Of a DNA stretch of 64,000 nucleotides, positions 54,271-64,000 are shown in pieces. Made by a program: the position numbers and the translations under genes. The stretch's first letter is position 1. Each line of letters starts with the position of its first letter. The notes under the pieces are model-generated. The model was given only the letters and a program-made list of their open reading frames with translations. It searched no databases and was not told the origin of the DNA. The stretch is from Ypsolopha sequella (Eukaryota; Arthropoda; Insecta; Lepidoptera; Ypsolophidae). The stretch lies in assembly GCA_934047225.1 (NCBI GenBank), contig OW203987.1, positions 2,507,501 to 2,571,500 on the forward strand, written 5' to 3'.

Positions 54271-55060
54271 TTTATGCAACAATATATGCAACAAGAGCTG
54301 TCAATTTATTTGGGAATTGAGGGATATGCATTTCTATTTCCCGGAATTGGTTCTTAGTTCTCCCAAGCCAGTACCACACAATACAGTCTTCCACATCATA
54401 AATATTTTCAAAGTCTATGACTGTAATATTTTTCATAAGCGTGCAAAAATCTTGAATTTGTGCTGTTGTAAATGTCCGTATAATCGGTTCCGTCAGAATC
54501 AAGTCAGCCCATAGATTGGCGTTTAAGTGGAATAAGCAAATTCGACATCCCAGTGGAACATAATAATTTAAATCATTAAACAGTCTTTTTCTTAGAGCAA
54601 TCGGGACTAATTTGAGCTCCCTCCGTATGCAATTCAAGAACATGCATCGTCCATGAGTAGAAGCTGCTCTTGAATAATCTGGCAGCGTTATAGACGTATT
54701 AAGCGCTGGCACTGGGTCTGGTTGCTGCTCTCTCTGCACTGCGCGCCCTGCCCCCATCCAGCAAGGATGGCAAATGCGGTCTTCTTCTTGGATCTACAAA
54801 AAAAGCAGTATTTATAGATATGTTCAAATTCAATTACATTTTGGGCAGAATTTATTAAGCACTCTTATTTTATCTACTTCTTATTCAATTGGAAACTTAT
54901 TTCAAACTGAGAAGTTGTTATAGTGAACTATTAATTGCCTATGATGAATACAGCTTTTTATATTAAAGCTTACATTTATTCATGAAACTAGTATTTTGGT
55001 ATTTTTTATTGGATATATCTGGGCATTGTAAAATAAAAGAAGCAGGTTGAGTTAGAGATA

Positions 55061-55361
55061 TAACTGTAAATTATTTAAGTGGATACTTCTCAAGGCGCCT
55101 CTTTACTCAATCAAATAGATGTCTTAAGTCGCCTCTGCTCAATTAAGGAGGAAAGGATTAATCGTGACCATAGTGATCATAGACTTAGAATCCCTGAAAG
55201 AACTCCCCTTCAGGGTTCTTTTATTGTCAAGCACTTAATACGAAAATGCCTTGATCTACGGAATTCTTTCGAGAAGTCGATCATGCAAGTGACGTATTCT
55301 GAATATGAATATACGAGATGCAAACATAGGAGTATCCACTTCAAAACCATCTTTTTACAGT
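55061..55361. mobile_element. MITE-like inverted-repeat element
   Basis: AAGTGGATACTTC near 55,078-55,090 and its reverse complement near 55,330-55,342 form inner inverted repeats. ACTGTAAA words lie a further 10-20 bp outward on both sides, giving ends of about 30 bp with gaps. It is non-coding, about 300 bp, and in an intron of the DDE gene. The target-site duplication is unclear. Confidence 0.4.
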
Positions 55362-55789
55362 GAAAATAGTTTGCCTGTTTCATTAATAATATACTGGTGT
55401 ACAAATCTCGATTTTCTACAATTCATGCAGAAAAGGTATGCTTTGACTGTGGTCACCTGGTGTTAGAGCAATGTAGATAATTATTCAATCTAATTAACTT
55501 ACAGAAACTGCATTTAGTTATGTAATACCTTTTAAATCACATTACTCTGAAGATAGTTAAACACATTCAATGATTTCTTTGCCCATAACTAAATAAACAT
55601 AGCAATAAAAATAAAAATGCTCACCTGCCGTGGTGCAACCCATCCCTGTACTATTCTTAAAATACTTGTGTAAGTTGTGGGTTCGCATGTTATCCAAAAT
55701 AATACCGCAGCCTAAACAAATGCGTCTATTAGGCGCAGGAACTGGTTGTTGTTGTGCTGTAGCTTCTTGGGGCATGTCAACAGCCACAT

Positions 55790-55890
55790 GTTGATCATCG
55801 ACAGGTACATGTTGTTCATCGACGGCTACATGTTGTTCAACAACAGCTACATGTTGTTCATCGGAAGCCACAAGTTGTTCATCATGTGTA
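55790..55890 (-). repeat. 24-bp coding repeats in the DDE gene exon
   Basis: Four to five imperfect copies of a 24-base unit encode DEQHVAVV/DEQHVAVD/DEQHVPVD/DDQHVAVD in a row. The reading frame is preserved, and the segment forms an acidic linker between two Cys-rich modules. Confidence 0.8.
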
Positions 55891-56970
55891 ACGAAACATG
55901 TATGGCATATGAAATTGGTTTCAGTAACCTGTAAAAAGATTTTTCTTATTATTAGGCTGAAGAAATATGAACCAAAGCTCACATACATTTTCTATTGGTA
56001 TATTGGTATCATTTGGTTGATATAGTGTCTTTGTAGTATTCTGTGAATATAAGACTACACTGACAAAGCACTTACTTGACAGTAGCACTTATTTGACGGT
56101 TCATTCATGACAGCTTTACTCCATGTACGAGTATGTTAATTGTAGCTCTGCTACACAATCTTAATGATAATATACTATGTGTAACTCACCACCCTTGGTG
56201 CGATAAGATTTTGAATTTCTCCAAGTAGTTTCTCCGCTCAAAATGTAAACCAAATGTGATGCTCTAATCTTTAAATAAGTAAACAAGTGTTATTAATTCA
56301 ATAGCACACTATTACCTTTATTTTTCTGTAAGGTCTGGTGCAATGGATGAGGATCTAATGAGAGTATATTGTGCATCTTACCTGTCTTGGAAGAAGCCTT
56401 TCTGTAATTATGTTGCGAATATTGTGATGGTGGTCTGTATCCATTCTTAACTCTAGTATCGGGTGCGAACGGGCTCCAAAGAAAGAATGATTGCATAAGA
56501 CACAAGCATGTGGATTTATTGCAGGATTACTATTCCCTCTGATCTCATTGACTGCAGTTTCACATCTTGTGCAAATTAGATCATGGCTCGCAACCTGCAA
56601 TTAATTTGTAGAGATATTTAGATAGTATAAAAAGGTTGCATATACCTATGGGATACCTTGCTCTGCTTGGCTCTGTATTGTATCATAACATTGAAGCCTA
56701 ACCTAACCTAGTTTTTTAATAAATATTTTGACCTCATACATTATCCTTCTAATGCCTACAGTCCTACAAAAAGGCCTACATCTGACTTGGGGTTAAAGCC
56801 CAGGATTTAAAAAAAAATGCACTCTCATCCCAACACCCTTTTAAAAGGACTTCGAGTTTTTATATATTTAGCATATTTGGTACTTATAAAGGGAACCTAT
56901 GTCATAGGAGACAAAACGCTTTTGGTGTTAATCCCAAGTCAGCGAAGGCTTTTTGCAAGACTCATGGGTA

Positions 56971-57036
56971 TGAATGAATAAAACACTTGTACTGTTTCAT
57001 TATGTTGTGAAACAGTACAAGTGTTTTATTCATTCA
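56971..57036. repeat. Perfect palindrome, 29-bp arms, 8-nt loop
   Basis: The arm beginning TGAATGAATAAAACACTTG (56,971-56,999) is followed by an 8-base loop and its exact reverse complement (57,008-57,036). It shares the core CACTTGTACT with the palindrome at 33,674-33,744, although the outer arm sequences differ. Confidence 0.95.
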
Positions 57037-57489
57037 AGATGATGTTTCACCAAGAGCCGACAATCGCAAGTATTAACCCATGGATATGATCTTGAAAAAC
57101 TTCTGTGCATTAGGTTATATATGTATATATTATATACTTTCACACTTTTTTGTATCCATGAAAATGTAAATATATATATTTAAAAATGGGGGAGACCACC
57201 CTCTATTTCAACCCACAGCCACACCAAATTCCACCAGCCGATATGATATCTAATACCAACCCGTACGCAGTCTCACAGTATGCCAATTATTGCGTTTTAC
57301 AGCTGTCCATCACTGTAGAGATGAAGTTCTCATCCCACAACAGGGATGAATGTGTATAACCACATAAACATATGATGAAGATTTTGTAGCTCTACATCTG
57401 TCTGCATTGCATGAGAATTTAGAAAAGGAGATTTATCAATTAAATAGTTTAATGATTTTTCATTCCATCCAGAAGAAAATGGTAGGTAG

Positions 57490-57579
57490 TGTTGTGACAA
57501 TGAAACAGCGTCAAGTCTAGTCAGCAACTGATTTATTATCTTCCACCCTCCATCAGAATATTCGCAGATACCCACAACA
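57490..57579 (-). repeat. 3' LTR of G2 (90 bp)
   Basis: Appears identical to the copy at 61,824-61,913. At 90 bp it is unusually short for a gypsy LTR, yet the TG...CA ends and target duplication fit. Confidence 0.95.
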
Positions 57580-57668
57580 TCTTCCCTTAAAAAGATAAAA
57601 TACAAAACTTAAAACTATTGCCCCACCACCATCCCTTACAATATAGCTAACACTAATAATATATAAAC

Positions 57669-60600
57669 TTAATCACATTTCTTTGCCTTAGCTCGCCTCC
57701 GCGTCACTGGTGGAGAATAAGGTTTCTCTTTAGAGAAATCTCCTCCATCATCAGTATCGTCAAAAAGGGAACAAATGGGAAGAAAATCTGTATCTGAACA
57801 ATGACTATCACCACTATGAAAAGTATCGCCGTCAACTTCTTTCGACTGAGTGTCATTAGTAGTACTTGTATTTCTGATTAAATGCCGTCTTTTACGACGG
57901 TAAATAAAGCCTCTTTTGTTTTGAACAAAATAAGAACGCGGTGCTGGAGCTTTTGCTAATATTTGACCATGCATTCTGTTATTATTTCTTTCTAACATAA
58001 TGACATCATCAACGACCCCTAACTCTGGTAGTGTTTTGCTATGCCTGTCATAATACATTTTACTTTTGCGCTGTTTTTCTAACAGAACATCGTGATCCTT
58101 TTTGTTGTTTAAAGTTGAATTAAACATCAAAAGCCCAGGATGAACTGGCAATTTACAATTTAGTCGTCTTCCCATCATCATTTGTGCAGGAGAACCCAAA
58201 TCATCACGCGGTGTATTTCTGTAACTTAACAACCCCGAATAAAAATCTGACCCACTATCCATCGACTTCTTTAATAAAATTTTTATTGTTTGCACTGCCC
58301 TTTCACTCTTCCCGTTAGATTGGGCATAATTAGGTGACGATGTCACGTGTTCAAATCCCCACTGCCTTGAAAAATCTTTGAACTCCTTACACGAATACTG
58401 AGGGCCATTATCGCTCATAAGTATTTCAGGGATTCCGTACCTGCTAAAATTCTCTTTCATTGCACATATTACATTATAAGATGATGTACTTTTTAATTGT
58501 GCTACTTCAATAAAATTTGAATAATAATCCACCAAAACTAAGTAATATTTTTTTCGATATTCAAATATATCAGAGCCAACTTTGTTCCATGGCAGAGTAG
58601 GTATTGGAACAGCGACCATCGGTTCCCTGCAAGGTTTATTTAAATTCTCCTGACAAGATTTACATTTTCTTACAAAACAATAAATATCTCGACTGATACC
58701 CGGCCAAAACAATACCTCCCGTGCACGTTTTTTACATCGGTCTTGTCCTAAATGCCCATCATGTGTAATTTCTAACATTTCTGTTCTCATAGAAACAGGT
58801 ATCAAAACCTGCCTGTTTTTAAAAATCACCCCATTCACACAGTACAGTTCGTCTCTCATCGACCAATAATATTGCAGACTTTTACATAAATCTGACTGAT
58901 ACTGTGGCCACCCCCCATTTATATATGACAATAGTTTTTGCAACTCAATATCCTTGCCAGTTTCTTCTCCAATTTTATTTTATTTTGTACCTGACATAGG
59001 TATTGTTTTTATTAACAAATTAACCTGGCATAATATATTTTTACTAATGTTGTCATCATATAAATCAGGTAGTGGCGCACGTGACAACGTGTCCGGTATA
59101 AACATGAGCTTTCCTGGCTTATAATTTACTATCAGATCATATCCCTGCAATCTCATAATCATACGTTGTAAACGTGCTGGGATTGAGTCTAATGGCTTCT
59201 TAAATATACTCTCAAGGGGTTTATGATCTGTTTCGATTACTACAGCTTTTTTTCCATAAATGTATTGGTGAAATTTTTCACAAGCGAAAACAATTGCCAA
59301 CATTTCCTTTTCTATCTGTGCATATCGAACCTGGGTATCAGTCAGAGTGCGTCACGCATACTCCACCGGGCGGCCCGCCTGCAACAATACGGCGGCGCCG
59401 AGCGCTACGCTACTCGCGTCTACTGACAACACCACCTCCTGTGTGACGTCATATAGTGCTAATACAGGGCCGTCACAAATAGAATCAATTAATATTTGAT
59501 ATGCCGTTTGATGGCTACTTTCCCATCTCCAAACAATATCTTTTTTTAATATCCGAGAAAGTAAATAGATCTTTTCCGAGTATTGTGGTATAAATTTTGA
59601 CAAATAATTAACTGCTCCCAAAAAACGTTCTAAAGACTTCCTGTCATTAGGTGCCGGCATACTTTTAATTGCCTTAATTTTTTCAAAATCTGGTTTCATG
59701 CCATTTTTATTAAAAATGTGCCCAAGGTATGTCACCTCTTCTACACATATACGACATTTATCTTTGTTACATTTTTAATTTATCTTTCGTGCTCTATCCA
59801 GCAGTGCCTTTAAACGCATATCATGCTGTTCCTTTGTATTGCCCCAACAAATAATATCATCAATAAATAATTCTACTCCCTCTAGTCCTTCTAACAGTTG
59901 CTTAAGTTTTGCATGAAATACCTCAGATGCACAGTTCAAACCGTACGGCAATCTCAAATATTGATAACGTCCAAAAGGCGTTCCAAACGTGCACAAATCA
60001 GCACTTTCATCATCTAATTTTACCGCCCAGAATCCTGAATTAGCATCTAACACTGAAAAGTATTCCGCGCCATTCAATTGTACAGCTAACTCTTTTATTG
60101 TCGGCAATTGAAAATGAGCACGCTGTATCGCAACATTTAATGGCCTAGGATCCAAACATATACGCAAATTCCCGTTCTTTCTTGCAGCGATTACAAGTGC
60201 ATTGACCCACGGTGTAGGATGCGTCACTTTTCTTATTACACCTAAATTTATCATTCTATTCAATTCATCCTGCAACTTATCACGCAGCCCTAACGGTACC
60301 TTACGCGTAGCACATACAACCGGCTTAACAGAGGTATCCACAACAATATGATACTCAACCGGCAGACATCCTAATCCCTCGAACAAGTCACTGTTTTTTG
60401 CTAAAATATCATCTTGCTTCAGCTCATAAACACGTTGCACCAGCCCTAAGTCAGAACAGGCCTGACGACCTAACACACTTTGACATTTTATATTTGCAAT
60501 TGCAAACTTAAGAGTATACAATTTGTTTTTATGCCACCATTTTAAGTAACAAATACCTTTCAAAGGAATAATATCGCCGCTGTATGATTCTAACTTAATG

Positions 60601-61721
60601 TTATTTTTGCGCTGAATCAAGTTTAAATCATAACCTAATGATAAAAACCTTTCATAAGATAAAACATTTATGTCCGCACCCGTGTCTAATTTAAACTTTT
60701 CACTACCGTACTCGCCCACTAATAGTTCATACCAGTCCTCTAATAACGACGTCTTTTTTAGCGAAACGTTCGATAGCATAGAAATATAAAATGACTCACA
60801 GTCATCTTCCTCCGATATGTTTTCTTCGTTGACCTCTATTTCGAAAACATTTTTGACACTCTTCCTTAATTTACACATCCTCGCGAAATGACCATGATTT
60901 TCACACACATAACACTGAACCATTAACGCTGGACATGAACTTGGATCACTGCACGATCCCCCGCACCTATGACACTGGCGCACCGAGCTCATCGCGCCTG
61001 GAGCACGTCGCTCTGCGTTGGCGCCGCCGGCCGCGGCTACGCCGCGCCAAACACGCCCGCCGCGGCTGCGCCCTCGCCAACTGCCCCGGCCGGCACCGCG
61101 CCCGCTGCGCGCCTGTACCGCATCGACGCGTGCAGACCCCAGGCCCGCAGACGCACCGCTGCTGCTGCTTCGCGCCTCCAACACACGATTACTGTCAGCT
61201 GACACTTTGTCCGCCTGACATATTTTCACTGCCTTTTCTAACGTCAATTCATCGTATCTTAACAGACGATCTCGTACGACCGTAATTCTTATACCGCAAA
61301 CTATGCGATCCCTAATGAGTTCTTCTTCCAGAGATTGGAACAGGCAATTCTTACTCAATAGCTTCAAAGCCGTTACGTATTGATTTATCGATTCACCTGA
61401 CTCCTGGCATCTGGTGAAAAAATTATACCTCGCTAACGTTATATTCGGCTTGACTCCGAAATATTCATCAAACTTTTTTATCACTTTGTTGACGTCATCA
61501 CGGTCCGCATCATTAGTGAACGAAAAGGTTTCGTAGACATCGAACCCATCTGATCCTATCAAATTAATTAGCAGGCTTGACTGTACACCTGCTTCCTCCT
61601 TATGCACCCCCGATGCTTTTAAAAAGAGCTTAAATTGTGTTTTCCAACGTTTCCATGCGTCAGCCCGGCTGACGGGGCTGCCATCTAGACTCAATTCCGA
61701 CGGTGGTCTTGCGTGTTCCAT
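57669..61721 (-). pseudogene. Gag-Pol of G2, one frame with three in-frame stops
   Basis: Start MEHARPPSELSLDGSP (61,721). Gag region with a basic/glycine-rich stretch (GRGAGRGSWRGRSRGGR), zinc knuckles CHRCGGSCSDPSSC and CYVCENHGHFARMC (about 255-280), protease KLDTGADINVLSY (about 340), RT FSVLDANSGFWAV and LFIDDIICWG (about 620). RT end, RNase H (LSVDASSVALGAAV, IETDHKPL) and integrase (HDGHLGQDRCKKRAREV with CKSCQ; VGSDIFEYRKKYYLVLVDYYS; MSDNGPQYSC; QSNGKSERAVQT) follow. Stops TAA 59,775, TGA 59,352 and TAA 58,980 are all in the same frame, with no frameshift anywhere. Confidence 0.9.
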
Positions 61722-61823
61722 ACTGTAACGTATTCTTGCAATCACAACAACACTTCTTTACACTAATATTCGCAAATATTTATTATTTTATAATTAGTTT
61801 TTATTGATTTACCGCTGCCACCA

Positions 61824-61913
61824 TGTTGTGACAATGAAACAGCGTCAAGTCTAGTCAGCAACTGATTTATTATCTTCCACCCTCCATCAGAATATTCGCA
61901 GATACCCACAACA
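61824..61913 (-). repeat. 5' LTR of G2 (90 bp)
   Basis: Direct copy of 57,490-57,579. The outer flank GGTAG (61,914-61,918) matches the other side of the element. Confidence 0.95.
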
Positions 61914-62360
61914 GGTAGTTAAGTGGAGTAAATTCTTGCGCATACGATTTTTTTTTGTACAGTGCCGTGCTCTATAAATTGAAGTTCGATCTCTGTTTGC
62001 ATCTGAATGAAATAAGGTTTTGGAAAATAATTTACCAATCGTGGGGCAGTCCATTGTTGTATCAATAATAAGAGCGCTTCATTGTTTAGAACCACTGTAG
62101 CATTATGTACACTGCAGTTAACACAATTATTATCGGGTTCCATAGTCCAGAGTTCACAGCCAGTTTGAGTCATATTCAGCGGGTCCAGTCCGTTATACAA
62201 AAGCCAGGTCAGTCGTAATGTAATCGAAATCAAAGTCCAGAAGAAAAGCATGGGTCTTGAAATAAAAACACAAACGAAAAACAGAAACAGCAATTTACAA
62301 CAAACGAAAAGATGATGTGAAATTGTGAAATGAAAAATGCGTCACGTTAGTGTTTCCAAA

Positions 62361-62411
62361 ACATCGATAGTGTTTCCAAAATATCGATAGTCTAGTAAAA
62401 TCAATCGATAG
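62361..62411 (-). promoter_or_regulatory. DRE-like promoter motifs upstream of the membrane-protein gene
   Basis: ATCGATAG occurs at 62,363-62,370, 62,383-62,390 and 62,404-62,411, twice preceded by the same GTGTTTCCAAAA word. TATCGATA-type elements (DRE) mark promoters of housekeeping genes in flies. They lie about 70-120 bp upstream of the start at 62,293. Confidence 0.45.
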
Positions 62412-62785
62412 TCTGCACTTTATTCATTGTTGATTTTAAGAGGGCATGGCATCTTAATAGCCTGTAGTACATTTACGTATTATCTACATCAATGCTGTGG
62501 TAGCATATTTAAAAATCATGTTCGTGAATAAAGTTCTTTCCAGAAAAGAAGTCCCGCGGATTAAGGAATTTTCGTATTTTGTCATTGATAATAAGTAGGT
62601 ACTTTGAAGTTGATAAGTAGGTAGGTATTTTTTTAATGAGGCCAGTGAAAAGTTTTTATTTTTAAGTGTCAGTTTGCAACGATAATTATTTAGGTACCTA
62701 TTTACTTGTTTAGTTGTTAGACAAATAAATTAAACCAAGAAAAAAAAAACACGTATTATTTGAGATAAGTACCTACCTAGAACAC

Positions 62786-62842
62786 TATCGATATAACCTT
62801 TTTTTTAACAATCGATACTATCGGAATCTCAAACAATCGATG
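62786..62842. promoter_or_regulatory. Second cluster of ATCGAT motifs
   Basis: TATCGATA (62,786-62,793), ATCGATAC (about 62,811-62,818) and ATCGATG (about 62,836-62,842). About 400 bp from the first cluster. It may mark a divergent plus-strand promoter, but no plus-strand gene is recognisable downstream before 63,172. Confidence 0.3.
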
Positions 62843-63171
62843 TTTGACAACACTACGTCACGTCAAGATAATTCAATTTTTTTCGTGCTGCGTTCAAAGA
62901 CTATGCATATTTTGGTGCGCTCATAGTATATTTGTGTGCTTATTTTGAAACGCAGCATTTGTCATGGCTGATTTTTGACTCAATAGAAAACAGCATTTTT
63001 TAAATAAGTTATCTTCTAATCTGTGTCCGTGGTAATATGAAAGTGAAACTATCTACGAATAAATCTAATAAGAATTATCGTACAAATTAATTTCATGTAC
63101 GCGGTTAAGGCCGATCCTGACCATCTCCTTTAAAAAAGAGACTGGCCAGCGCCTGCTTTTCGCTCAAGTGT

Positions 63172-63897
63172 ATGAGAAAGATTGTTAGTCAGGAAACCCT
63201 CAAACTGATGTATTACTCATACTTTGAAAGTATTATTAGGTATGGTATAGAAGCTTGGGGCAATTCAAATCATATTCAAGACATATTAATTTTACAAAAG
63301 AAAGCACTTAGAATTATTGAAAAAGCTCACTATCTGGAACACTGCAAGCCTCTTTTTATAAAACATAAAATATTAACTGTAATTAATTTATACATTTATA
63401 TGATATCAATCAAAATTTTTAGAAGTAAACACAAATACAACCTTGTTGGTGACATACAGATACACCTCTTGAGAAATAATAATAATCTTGTTTTGCCTAC
63501 TCCTAATTATGGAGCCTTTCACAAAAATTTAAATTATACAGGACCAAAGATATTTAATGTACTGAACAAAGATATTAAAAACTGTGATAATATTAATGTA
63601 TTTTCTAGGACACTTAAGACTTTTCTATTGGAACGACCTTTTTATAATTTAAATGAGTTCTTTGATTGATATAATATGCACTATTTTGACTTGCTTATGC
63701 TATTAATTACTTTATTTCTATGACATAATTTCTTTATTATTCGTAATATTCTTTCATTTATTGTAATTAAGACTAATGTATACTGTAATTATTTAGATTT
63801 AAGTTCATACCTTTTACTTTTTTGCATGCCTTAATACAACACACTCTTGTATATGGCTTTGTATTTCTGCAAATAAATGATTCTTATTCTTATTCTT
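63172..63897 (+). mobile_element. 5'-truncated non-LTR retrotransposon, 3' end
   Basis: The plus-strand frame 63,172-63,669 encodes the C-terminal end of an RT protein: MYYSYFESIIRYGIEAWG, ILILQKKALRII, and a PTPNYGAFHKNLNYTGPKIFN ending typical of these elements. It is followed by an AT-rich 3' UTR, an AATAAA at about 63,872 and a tail of four ATTCTT-type repeats to about 63,897. The catalytic RT part is missing through 5' truncation at about 63,172. Confidence 0.8.
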
Positions 63898-64000
63898 ATT
63901 TATGAAGGTAGAAGGCACCAAAGCCAGCCTCTGATGCGTCCGCGAACCCGTGAAGTGAGTAAGTAGACGTGGGCTTATACTTACAAATGTGTCGAGGTAA
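63898..64000. other. Unassigned right edge
   Basis: Short, more GC-rich sequence after the retroelement tail. No gene or repeat can be recognised in 103 bases. Confidence 0.4.

Larger units (their letters stand above)
49031..56594 (-). pseudogene. DDE_4-type transposase gene with SWIM finger, multi-exon, split by element E
   Basis: Minus-strand exons with AG/GT borders: 56,382-56,594 (ICTRCETAVNEI), 55,625-55,928 (ICHTCFVTH, then 8-residue DEQHVAV repeats and CLGCG) and 54,793 to about 54,275 (ICHPCW, then FENIYDVEDCIVWYWLGRT). After element E, 50,385-49,031 has VKLRTGDSDERLATLLNIP, VIMDGTYIFVQKSSNYLYQ (first Asp), LILDRGFRD (second Asp), VVEVVNGRIKRDFK (Glu), and a C-terminal YYCTCIDGRRTVGCCAHVM, a C-x-C...C-x-H SWIM finger. 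The core resembles ISL2EU/IS4EU-type DDE_4 transposases. An AATAAA follows the stop. The first coding exon and the terminal repeats were not found. It is inactive because of E. Confidence 0.65.
57490..61913 (-). mobile_element. Compact gypsy-type LTR retrotransposon G2 with 90-bp LTRs
   Basis: Two 90-bp LTRs (57,490-57,579 and 61,824-61,913) start TGTTGTGAC and end CCCACAACA on the plus strand and appear identical. The insertion is flanked by a 5-bp duplication GGTAG (57,485-57,489 and 61,914-61,918). The 4.4-kb element encodes one gag-pol frame on the minus strand (57,669-61,721). After the 5' LTR the minus strand reads TGGTGGCAGCGG, a plausible primer-binding site. A purine tract (AAGGGAAGA) precedes the 3' LTR. 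There is no envelope gene. Confidence 0.95.
57330..62293 (-). pseudogene. Probable host membrane-protein gene, split by G2
   Basis: Coding is at 61,914-62,293 and 57,330-57,489. The right part starts with a hydrophobic segment (SRPMLFFWTLISITLRLTWLL), followed by an extracellular-looking Cys/Asn-rich region with N-glycosylation sites (NMTQ, NATV). The left part has YLPFSSGW, ELQNLHHMFMWLYTFIP and a stop at 57,330. Reading across G2 is continuous (YAQEFTPL, then NYLPFSSGW). A run of nine A's (61,948-61,956 region) shifts the frame just before the insertion. The architecture and a few motifs recall TMEM248/TMEM219-type proteins, but this is tentative. DRE-like promoter motifs lie just upstream at 62,361-62,411. 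Confidence 0.4.

Noticed and set aside
54780..54795. Phase conflict between the DDE exons at 55,625 and 54,793
   Set aside because: The simplest donor after 55,625 gives phase 1 while the next exon reads in phase 0. I kept the exons because of their family motifs but do not claim exact splicing.
56697..56712. CCTAACCTAACCTAG, like insect telomere repeats (TTAGG)n
   Set aside because: Fewer than three units; too short to mean an interstitial telomere tract.
60935..61285. Alanine/arginine-rich plus-strand frames opposite G2 Gag
   Set aside because: Antisense shadows of the GC-rich basic region of Gag, in mutually overlapping frames.
63103..63167. Imperfect hairpin (CTGACCATCTCC...GAGACTGGCCAG) as a possible ncRNA
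   Set aside because: About 12 of 15 pairs and no conserved RNA features; likely the 3' edge of an unknown repeat.

Overview
This window is a graveyard of transposable elements from an AT-rich animal genome, most likely an insect and probably a moth or butterfly. The evidence is indirect: two-ORF non-LTR retrotransposons with L1-type or zinc-knuckle ORF1s, an R1-like element, gypsy and BEL/Pao LTR elements, hAT, P-like, pogo-like and DDE_4-type DNA transposons, a parvovirus-type NS1 fragment, and DRE-like (ATCGAT) promoter motifs. Introns, AATAAA signals and poly(A)-type tails show it is eukaryotic. I see no bacterial operon, CRISPR array or rRNA gene. The species call is inference.

Left part (1-18,000). 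An R1-like non-LTR element (C, minus strand, 4,923-13,490) has been opened twice: by a second non-LTR element B (5,266-10,270) and, at its left edge, by a 5'-truncated non-LTR element A (1-4,922). A itself carries two later insertions, a solo LTR (587-1,670) and a 1.77-kb THAP-bearing P-like transposon (2,412-4,180). To the right, on the plus strand, a parvovirus-like NS1 helicase fragment abuts a BEL/Pao reverse-transcriptase fragment. Then come a gag zinc-knuckle fragment and a decayed pogo-like transposase.

Centre (18,000-33,500). A structurally complete hAT transposon (18,722-23,042) has TIRs and an 8-bp target-site duplication, and its transposase gene is broken by one frameshift. Next are a fragment of an insect 'PGHT' family protein, a 451-residue RT-thumb plus PD-(D/E)XK-like ORF, about 4 kb of mostly non-coding DNA with MITEs and a YqaJ-like remnant, and a multi-exon gene with tandemly duplicated small exons.

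Right-centre (33,500-49,000). That multi-exon gene is interrupted by a non-LTR element D (33,541-45,886), which is itself interrupted by a 7.05-kb gypsy element with identical 287-bp LTRs (37,280-44,329) and one intact 1,651-codon gag-pol ORF. The gene resumes at about 45,887 and is cut again by a BEL/Pao 3' half at 46,512.

Right part (49,000-64,000). A multi-exon DDE transposase gene with a C-terminal SWIM zinc finger (minus strand) is split by a non-LTR element E with an intact 961-codon ORF2. Beyond it, a probable host membrane-protein gene with a DRE-type promoter is split by a compact gypsy element with only 90-bp LTRs (identical) and a 5-bp target-site duplication (57,490-61,913). A truncated non-LTR 3' end lies at 63,172-63,897.

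The pieces do not form a pathway. Their value is in the order of nested insertions and in a few odd domain combinations.
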